Shown here: piece by piece, positions 58,172-64,000 of the stretch
How the letters are laid out: the number at the start of each line of letters is the position of its first letter
Numbering within the stretch: the stretch's first letter is position 1
DNA from: Streptomyces sp. P3
Lineage (GTDB): Bacteria > Actinomycetota > Actinomycetes > Streptomycetales > Streptomycetaceae
DNA length: 64,000 nt
Direction: 5' to 3'
Assembly (NCBI GenBank): GCA_016893485.2
Contig: JAFEKX020000001.1
Coordinates: 5,146,001-5,210,000 of the forward strand
Translations under genes and position numbers: made by a program
Notes under the pieces: generated by a model
Databases searched by the model: none
What the model was told of the DNA's origin: nothing
What the model saw: only the letters and a program-made list of their open reading frames with translations

Positions 58172-59396
58172 GCCGACGGTTACGGAAGATCATCGCTACG
58201 ACCGACGTCCACTCGGCCTTCGACGTGGCCACGCCGATGCTCACCCACCTCCACACCGCCAGGGCCGAGAGCCTGATCGTGGACTGCGGCGACTTCTTCG
58301 AAGGGAGCGGCTACTACCGCTTCGGCAAGGGCCGGATCGAGCGCGAGATCCTCACCAGCCTGTACGACCTGCTCGCACCCGGGAATCACGGCTGGCCGCA
58401 CTACTTCGAACCAGGGCTGCACGAGATGACCGTGTGCGCCAACGCCTCCGACACCAACGGCAAACCCCTCTTCGACCGAGTACGCAACAAGCGGATCGGC
58501 GGCCAACGGGTCGCCATCACCGCGGTGATGGGCCCCAGGCGTTCAACGCGATCCCCACCCGCGACCGCACGGGCCACCACGTCACCAACCCGGCTCACGC
58601 CCTGCGCGAGGTGATGCTGGAGAACCACCACCGAGCCGACGCCTGGATCGTGTTGTCCCACTCCGGCTTCGAGGAGGACTTGAAGCTGGCCGCCGCCTGC
58701 CCGTTCGCGGACGTCATCTTCGCCGGCCACTGCCACAGCGACATCTACGGCCCTGTGCGCATCGGCAACACCTTGGTCGTCAAGGGACGCGAACTCGGCG
58801 TCGGCTACGCCACCGCAGAACCGGGCGGCAGCGGCTGGGCCGCCCGCACATGTACCTTTCCCAACGCCACCGCAGTTCCCGGAGACCTCGCCACGGTGCG
58901 GGAGAAGATCTCCCTTTTCAGCCGGAAGCTGGCGAGCCCGCTCGGAACCGTGAACGAGCCCTACCGCAATGAGGAGTTGGACCGCGGCCGTCTGCTGCGA
59001 GAGATCGCCGGCCGACTCCAATCCGGCCTCGGCGCAGACGCGGTGATCCTCAACGAGACCGCGCTCCGTTCCGTACCGCTCGGCGAAGTACTCACCCTCG
59101 GCGACCTGTTGGCCATCGAGCCCTTCGACAACCAGCTCGTCCACGCCGTCCTTCCTGACGAGCACGCCCAGGACCACGACAAGCTGCTCACGCAACTCGC
59201 TGAATGCGTGGGCTCGTTGGTCATCGCTCCCACGCCTCTTCCGTCGGCGATGAGCAGCGTGCTGACGACGGGCTACCTCGCCGACAGCCACCTGGGCGGC
59301 CGAACGCATCAAGCCGGGCTCCGGCTCGGCCAAGCCGTACGCCGTGTCCTGGCTACCGCCTTGCCCGGCGGCGCCACCGAGGGAGGCGAGCAGTGA
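58168..59396 (+). CDS. UshA-like 5'-nucleotidase / metallophosphoesterase
   Basis: About 409 aa, ATG 58168, overlapping the MurA-like stop (ATGA). Metal-site motifs: IIATTDVHSAFD, VDCGDFFEG, APGNHGW, VLSHSGFEED, VIFAGHCHSDIYG. The C-terminal 5'-nucleotidase domain is visible in GADAVILNETALRS and LTLGDLLAIEPFDNQLVHA. There is no signal peptide, so unlike UshA it is cytoplasmic. It would remove phosphate from a nucleotide or a 2',3'-cyclic nucleotide. One C lost near 58535 (ggccccagg) breaks the frame between VMGP and QAFNAIPTRD. Confidence 0.87.
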
Positions 59397-59932
59397 TCCT
59401 CACCGGACCCGAGATCACCGCCGCTGCCCGCGACGGTCGCCTGACCATCGACCCCTTCGAGTTGGAACAGGTCAACCCCAACAGCTACAACGTCCGCCTC
59501 GGTCCCACCCTGCTGACCTACGCCGACACCGTTATCGACTCCCACCGCCCCAACCTCACACGTGAGTTGGAAATTGGGGCGGACGGATACGTGCTCCAGC
59601 CCGGCGAGTTGTACCTCGGGCACACCCTCGAACAGGTCGGCTCCAACTCCTTCGTACCCCTGCTGTTCGGTCGCTCCTCGGTCGGTAGGCTCGGCCTCTT
59701 CGTCGAAATCACCGCCCCCATCGGCGACATCGGCTTCCGCGGCCAGTGGACGCTGATGCTTTCGCCGGTTCGTCCGCTACGGGTGTACGCCGACATGAAG
59801 ATCGCGCAGATCATGTTCTTCGTCTCCACCGGTGAAATCGACCCGTACCAAGGCAAGTACCAGGCCGCCGCAGGCCCGCAGCCGTCGAAGTACTGGCGGG
59901 ACGTCGCCCGGTTCGAGGCGGTCGCCTCGTGA
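59393..59932 (+). CDS. dCTP-deaminase-like protein, copy 1 (no catalytic Glu)
   Basis: 179 aa, GTG 59393 overlapping the previous stop (GTGA). Dcd/dUTPase fold: MILTGPEITAAARDGRLTID, NSYNVRLG, and the phosphate- and base-binding loop FGRSSVGRLGLFVE (GRSS 93-96, R99), followed by GDIGFRGQWTLML. The residue aligning with the catalytic Glu138 of E. coli Dcd (VLEF) is Met122 here, so a canonical hydrolytic deamination is not expected from this protein alone. It is paralogous to the next gene. Either it works with copy 2 in a mixed trimer or it binds nucleotide without deaminating it. Confidence 0.88.
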   Translation: MILTGPEITAAARDGRLTIDPFELEQVNPNSYNVRLGPTLLTYADTVIDSHRPNLTRELEIGADGYVLQPGELYLGHTLEQVGSNSFVPLLFGRSSVGRLGLFVEITAPIGDIGFRGQWTLMLSPVRPLRVYADMKIAQIMFFVSTGEIDPYQGKYQAAAGPQPSKYWRDVARFEAVAS

Positions 59933-60465
59933 TCCTCACCGGCCCCGCGATCAGCGCCGCCCTCCAGACCGGCGAGATCACGATCGACCCGTACGATCCC
60001 GCCCGTCTCTCCCCGAACGCCTACGACTGGCGGCTCGGCGACACGCTCCGCGTCTGCGCCGGTGACCTGGACGCCGCCGCCCCCACCGCGTTTATCGAAC
60101 AGACCATCCCCGCAACGGGCTTGGTGCTGAAGCCGGGAGTTCTCTACCTCGGCGTAACGCTGGAGAAGACCGGTTCGGAGACGTACGCGCAGATGCTCAA
60201 CGGCGACCGCACCATCGGCGCACTCGGTATCTGGGTCCACGTCTCCGCCCCGCTCGGCCACCAAGGCCACGCCATTCGCTGGACGTTGGAGATCCGCGCC
60301 GCCAAGCCCGTCCGGGTCTATCCGGGGATGACCTTCGGCAAGCTCGTCTTCCTCACCGCCTTCGGCACGCCGACCAGCTACCAGCAGCAGCTTTCCAAGT
60401 ACGCGGATACGGACGGCATCGACATCTCCCGCCTCTACGAGGAGATCCCCGGAGGAGTCCTGTGA
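59929..60465 (+). CDS. dCTP-deaminase-like protein, copy 2 (Glu kept, GRSS lost)
   Basis: 178 aa, GTG 59929 overlapping copy 1 by 4 bp. The start is nearly the same as copy 1 (MILTGPAISAALQTGEITID), so the two arose by duplication. Here the strand aligning with Glu138 reads RWTLEIRAAKP, with E121 present. But the GRSS-x-x-R loop is NGDRTIGALGI (Ser111 and Arg115 equivalents are Arg and Ala), and the following Asp is His. The pattern is the mirror of copy 1. It ends ISRLYEEIPGGVL, overlapping the glycosyltransferase start. Confidence 0.88.
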   Translation: MILTGPAISAALQTGEITIDPYDPARLSPNAYDWRLGDTLRVCAGDLDAAAPTAFIEQTIPATGLVLKPGVLYLGVTLEKTGSETYAQMLNGDRTIGALGIWVHVSAPLGHQGHAIRWTLEIRAAKPVRVYPGMTFGKLVFLTAFGTPTSYQQQLSKYADTDGIDISRLYEEIPGGVL

Positions 60466-61576
60466 GTCCCCGCCCAGCTGCCGGGCCGCTGGCCGCCACC
60501 CTGCTGGACCTGCCCGCCGGAAGCCCGGGCGGCAGCGTCGAACTCTTCCTCGACCTCTACACGGGCGAGTGCCCCCTCATCCCCGCACGGGCGTTCATGC
60601 TCGGCCCGTCCAACGCGAGGCGTCTTCTCCCCGCTGGGCTCGACCTGCTGCCCGTGGCCGGCAAGTGCCTGGAAGGCCCGGCCTTCGGCAGCTACGTCAC
60701 AGCCCTACGCAGGGCCCTCACAGCCGCGATCGACCCAAACCAGATCGGCGTCCTGCACCTCCAGCACCTGACCTTCGGCGCCACCCCAGCCCTGATCCGA
60801 GCCCTGCCCCTGCATCCCCGCATCGCTCTGGTCCACGGCACCGACCTGATCTTCGCCGAGACCCACCGCGATCAACTCCGCGTCCTGCGCGAGACCGCGA
60901 GAGCCGCAGACGCGATCGTCGTGCCGACGCTGGCAATGGCCGACCGCCTGCTCAAGCTCGCCCCGCAGATCGACCACCGGAAGATCACCCACATCCCCTG
61001 GGGCATCCCCGACCATCTACTCACCGCTCCACCGCCTCGACCAACCCGCGCTTCCACCAGCCACCTACGACTGCTGTACGCAGGACGGCTGACCGCCGAG
61101 AAGGAGTGGCAGCTCTGATCAAGAGCCTGGCTCCTGTGCCAGGTGTCGAGCTGAGCATCGCCGCGCCCCGGGCCCAATTCCACGCCCTGGCCCCGCTATT
61201 GCAACGGGCCGGCGTGAGGGCCCACTACCTCGGGTGGCTACGCCGTCCACAACTGTGGAAGACGTTCGCCGGGCACGACGTACTGGTCATGCCGTCCACC
61301 ACCCTGGAGGCCATGGGCTTGGTCGCGCTGGAGGCCCAAGCTTGTGGACTGCCCGTCCTCTACCAACCCGTACCGGGCCTCAGCGAGGCCCTCGCCGCGA
61401 CCGGCGTAGCCACCGACTTCACCAACTCGGCCGCCCTCGCCCGCGATCTGGATCGGCTGCGAACCTCTCCCGGCCTGCTCTCCGCGCTGCGGCAGGCGGG
61501 CTACGCGAACGCCACCCGTTACCCGCTCTCGGCTACCGCGCAAGCCCTCGTCGACCTCGGCCACCAACTCTCCTGA
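60462..61576 (+). CDS. GT-B glycosyltransferase (GT4-like)
   Basis: About 371 aa, GTG 60462 overlapping the previous stop. The N-terminal domain begins AGPLAATLLDLPAGSPGGSVELF, the loop typical of GT4 enzymes, with LHLQHLTFGATPALIRALP and VHGTDLIFAETH. The nucleotide-sugar domain has HLRLLYAGRLTAEK, HDVLVMPSTTLEAMGLVALEAQACGLPVL (the E-x7-E region EAMGLVALEA) and VATDF. It is cytoplasmic with no membrane helix. One G lost near 61103 breaks the frame at AEKGVAALIKSL. Donor and acceptor are unknown; acting last in the operon, it could decorate the product of the earlier enzymes. Confidence 0.87.
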
Positions 61577-61716
61577 GCGGGTTCAGAAACCGGGCCTTTG
61601 GCAGAGAAGGTAACCGGCTTGCCATGTGGGTCGGCAGCCCCGCACGCCGTTCCTCCACTCACCCCACCCGCGTCACTACGCTGACCGGTGGGATGCCCAC
61701 TGCGAACAGGGAGACC

Positions 61717-62759
61717 ATGACGTACCGCACCGACCGCATCGAGCAGCTCCTGAGCGAAGGCGTCCGCGACAAGGTCTATCCCGGCGCTGTATGGGCCGTC
61801 GGAGACGCCGCCGGAACTCATGTGGACGGCACCACAGGAGTCCTCGACCCCGAGCAACCGGACGTGCCGATGCGGCCCGACACCGTCTTCGACGCCGCCA
61901 GCCTCACCAAGATCCTCGCTGTGTGGTCCTCCATCGGCTCCCTCTGGGAAGAAGGCAAGCTCGACCTCGACTGTCCTCTGGGCACCTTCTGGCCCGAGGT
62001 CGAAGGCAACGCGCTCGGATCGGTAACCGCCCGCCAGTTGCTGACCCACACGGCCGGCGTCCCCTGCGGGCCCAGCTCAGAAACCTCTACGGCACCGACC
62101 CGCAGGACATCCGCGACGACGTACTGAGAGAAGCACTGCACCGCCAGCCCGGAGAAGCAGTCGAATACACGGACCGGGCCGCCCTCATCCTCGGCTACCT
62201 CGCCGAACACCTCTCGGGCCAGCGCCTTGACCAACTCGCCACGGAGCGGATCTGGCAGCCGCTCGGTATGAACACCACCCGGTTCGGGCCGCTGCCCTCG
62301 GAGATCGCCGCACGGTGTGCGCCGACCGAACTCGACCAGGACACCGGCACTCACCTCAAAGGCGTCGCCCACGACTTCTCCGCACGACTCCTTGGTGGCG
62401 TGTGCGGCATCGCCGGCGCCTTCACCGTCCTCGACGACCTCGCCGCTTTCCTGCGTTACATGCTGGGCGGCACCTCTGCATCTGAGCAGGCTGGCTTCGG
62501 GCCGGCCTGGGTGACTGAGTCGCTGACGATCCAGACCGGTGAACTGGAGCCCGTACGCGGCCTGTTCTGGCACCCGGCTCCCGGTACCAAGCCGACCCAG
62601 GATGTCTGGGTGCACTACGGCTTCACCGGAACCGGCATGTGGATCTCACCAGACCGGGGGCGCTGGGCCGCACTGCTGACCAACAAGCTCTACTACACCC
62701 GCGACCGCCAGCCCCTCACCGAGATTCGCAACGCCTTCCGCGAACTCGCCTTCGGCTGA
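61717..62759 (+). CDS. Serine beta-lactamase-like hydrolase
   Basis: About 347 aa, ATG 61717 after AACAGGGAG. The S-x-x-K motif is FDAASLTKIL (S62, K65), the Y-x-N-like motif is VEYTDRAALILGYL, and GVYHYGFTG-type sequence (here VHYGFTGTGMWI) replaces K-T-G. The class C/esterase type usually hydrolyses esters or D-amino-acid peptides. It lacks a signal peptide, unlike secreted resistance beta-lactamases. One C lost near 62066 breaks the frame at AGVPLRAQLRNLYG. It lies 140 bp after the operon and may be a separate unit or a tailoring enzyme. Confidence 0.85.
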
Positions 62760-62880
62760 GACAGCGGCCCGACCTACGACGCCAGCTCGAAGGAGACTCC
62801 AACTGCAGGTAGTTACGCGAAGGTTGAGGTCTCCATCCGCACGAGCGGCGGCGTACTCGCTCAACCCTCAGAAGGAAGAG

Positions 62881-63160
62881 CTACGCCACCTTGCCGCCGA
62901 TGAGCCCAACAATCGCCCCCGAAGCCCATCATGTAGGTGGTGGAGCATGCCTCTACGGCACCTTTCACCTGCTCAGAATCGCCGCCGAACGCAGCCAGCA
63001 GCACGTTCAAGATCAGAGCTAGTGCTGTCAGCGCGGCGACTGTAGAGAAGATCAGCTTGAAGCGGGGCGTCAAGTCGGATGCGTTCTCAGGCACGCGAAT
63101 GCTCTCGTGCTCAGGTTTGTACGATCGCGCCCGCTCGTGACCAGGGTCTTGGTTCTCCAT
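62881..63160 (-). CDS. Small membrane protein, about 92 aa
   Basis: ATG 63160 (MENQDPGHERARSYKPEHES). A hydrophilic head is followed by one long helix, FKLIFSTVAALTALALILNVLL. After one extra G near 62925 a second short hydrophobic end, MMGFGAIVGLIGGKVA, is restored, ending at TAG 62881-62883. It is divergent from the next gene. Its function is unknown. Confidence 0.55.
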
Positions 63161-63179
63161 GCCCTCGTATACTGCCCAG

Positions 63180-63524
63180 ATGGGACATTGGTCCGAGGGG
63201 CTTGTCGACGAAGTCGCGCGGATGGTCGGAGGCAGCCCCGACCGCCGTCTACTGAAGGACAAGCTCGCTCAGGCTGGCCGCGAGATTGAGGTTCTGTCAG
63301 GCCGTAGCTTCCAGCCGATGCGCCGAGCGACCGCGGTCTTCGAGCCCAATGGTCTGCCTTTTGTGGACATTCCCGACTTGCAGGTCGGCTCGATGGAACC
63401 AGAGTCGATGGTTTGGGAGGTCCCTGACCCGGTGAACCCCAGATGGCAACCGTCCTGCAGGTCACGCCCCTGGCTGCCCCTGTCCCTAAGAGCTCGTAAC
63501 ACGATCATGATCGGTGTTTCTTGA
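63180..63524 (+). CDS. Hypothetical protein cut by an insertion sequence
   Basis: ATG 63180 starts MGHWSEGLVDEVARMVGGSP. Its middle (AGREIEVLSGRSFQPMRRAT, then VDIPDLQVGSM) has the pattern of phage head-tail connector/adaptor proteins, a weak resemblance. From about 63488 the frame runs into the IS end, so the last residues (SLRARNTIMIGVS) are not its own. A second reading, MATVLQVTPLAAPVPKSS, starts at ATG 63443 and suggests that a following gene was also interrupted. Confidence 0.5.
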   Translation: MGHWSEGLVDEVARMVGGSPDRRLLKDKLAQAGREIEVLSGRSFQPMRRATAVFEPNGLPFVDIPDLQVGSMEPESMVWEVPDPVNPRWQPSCRSRPWLPLSLRARNTIMIGVS

Positions 63525-64000
63525 GGCGTCTCCAGCAGATCAGGGCGCAGGCCAATGAGACGAAGGTGTCGTGGAGTTCGGTGCGGCGTTCCCAGCGGAC
63601 GGCGAGGCGCTTGAACTGGTGGAGCAGGGCGATGGTCTGTTCGACGACGTAGCGGAGTTTGCCCAGGCCCTTGATGTTCGGGGCGCCCTTGCGGGAGATG
63701 ACAGGAAGGATCCGGCGCCTGCGCAGTTCCTTGCGGTTGGGGTTGGAGTCGTAGGCCTTGTCGCCTAGCAGCGAGTCGGGGCGGCAGCGAGGACGGCCGG
63801 GGCGTCCGGCCACGGGTGGGATTCCGTCGACGAGGGCGAGGGTCTGGGTGACGTCGTTGACATTGGCCGCGGTGGTGATGACCTTGAGCGGGGTGCCGCG
63901 TCCGTCGCAGATCACGTGGTGCTTGCTGCCTGTCTTCCGCCGGTCGACCGGCGACGGACCGGTGTCGGCTCCCCTTTTTCGCGCGGATGTGGGAGCCGTC
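63488..64000 (-). mobile_element. IS5-family insertion sequence, left part
   Basis: The element end appears at gagctcgtaacacgatcatg (starting about 63490). From there the transposase gene runs leftward to near its end. The other end lies outside the window. It interrupts the phage-like gene(s) at 63180-63488. Confidence 0.8.
63505..64000 (-). CDS. IS5-family DDE transposase, C-terminal part
   Basis: The 5' end lies beyond the window. Visible parts: DGSHIRAKKG at the right edge (with the first catalytic Asp region), VDRRKTGSKHH, VICDGRGTPLKVITTAANVND, LGDKAYDSNPNRKELRRR (second Asp) and the Glu segment LRYVVEQTIALLHQFKRLA, ending WRRLKKHRS. This is the IS5/IS1031-like two-frame or single-frame transposase of Streptomyces. 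One base lost near 63980 shifts the frame. Confidence 0.88.
   Translation of the reverse strand, partial: TAPTSARKRGADTGPSPVDRRKTGSKHHVICDGRGTPLKVITTAANVNDVTQTLALVDGIPPVAGRPGRPRCRPDSLLGDKAYDSNPNRKELRRRRILPVISRKGAPNIKGLGKLRYVVEQTIALLHQFKRLAVRWERRTELHDTFVSLACALICWRRLKKHRS

Larger units (their letters stand above)
44370..63487. mobile_element. Integrative mobilizable element region with cargo
   Basis: Begins at the 3' end of tRNA-Lys. Backbone, in order: hypothetical genes, tyrosine integrase, HTH regulator, Xis-like protein, DUF3631 ATPase, iteron-like region, DUF2637 membrane protein, MobC, relaxase. Cargo: XRE/TPR regulator, flavoprotein, six-gene enolpyruvyl-transferase/deaminase operon, serine hydrolase. 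It carries a relaxase and no TraB/FtsK-like translocase, so it is mobilizable more than self-transmissible. The integrase does not directly abut the tRNA (2.3 kb lies between), so two elements may be stacked. The right end is not certain; an IS interrupts the sequence at about 63488. Codon bias remains Streptomyces-like except in 45.0-46.6 kb, which is AT-richer. Confidence 0.65.

Noticed and set aside
59929..60465. Calling copy 2 a normal dCTP deaminase (dcd)
   Set aside because: The essential GRSS-x-x-R loop is replaced by GDRT-x-x-A, so canonical activity alone is unlikely. No dcd symbol was given to either copy.
61717..62759. The serine hydrolase as an antibiotic-resistance beta-lactamase
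   Set aside because: There is no signal peptide and no clear K-T-G motif. Class-C-like esterases are common in Streptomyces and are mostly not resistance enzymes.

Overview
The window is Streptomyces chromosome. It is very GC-rich, has Streptomyces codon bias, uses many GTG starts, and carries the genus-specific genes bldC, an Lsr2 paralogue, valine dehydrogenase, DUF3073 and DUF6274-like proteins. From about 2.5 to 44.3 kb it follows what I remember as the conserved core order around SCO4067-SCO4097 of S. coelicolor: SRP RNA-dnaX-purD-purC-lsr2-purSQL-purF-purM-vdh-bldC-hrpA-DEAD helicase. The organism cannot be named to species from this.

Layout. 0-2.5 kb is accessory: a HEPN-like protein, a large concentric inverted repeat and a truncated tyrosine integrase beside tRNA-Ser. 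2.5-30 kb holds the IMP-synthesis genes purD, purC, purS, purQ, purL, purF and purM, with dnaX, a two-component/ABC export set between two tRNA-Gly genes, a deletion scar joining MFS and TetR remnants, and single conserved genes. 30-44 kb holds bldC, an HrpA helicase, tRNAs for Asp, Phe, Asp and Glu, a metallophosphoesterase, a minimal zincin, a DEAD-box helicase with long RDDRPSGGF repeats, and an amino-acid permease. 44.3-64 kb, after tRNA-Lys, looks like an integrative mobilizable element: integrase, HTH regulator, Xis-like protein, DUF3631 ATPase, DUF2637 membrane protein, MobC and a relaxase. Its cargo follows, and the window ends inside an IS5-type insertion sequence.

The cargo is the most interesting part. 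An XRE/TPR regulator and a flavoprotein diverge from a tight six-gene operon: SpoIIAB-like ATPase, MurA-like enolpyruvyl transferase, UshA-like nucleotidase, two dCTP-deaminase-like proteins and a GT-B glycosyltransferase. A lone serine beta-lactamase-like hydrolase follows. The last five operon genes are joined by 4-bp start/stop overlaps. The two deaminase paralogues have lost complementary parts of the catalytic set, which suggests a composite or repurposed enzyme. The set resembles a nucleotide-derived small-molecule pathway or a nucleotide-based defence. No function I can name fits all of it.

Caution on quality. About 30 genes, including essential ones (dnaX, purD, purC, purL, purM), are broken by single-base indels. 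Nearly all are one missing G or C in a run of three to six. This is almost certainly sequencing or assembly error. Such genes are given here as single CDS spanning the breaks, with the approximate break positions.
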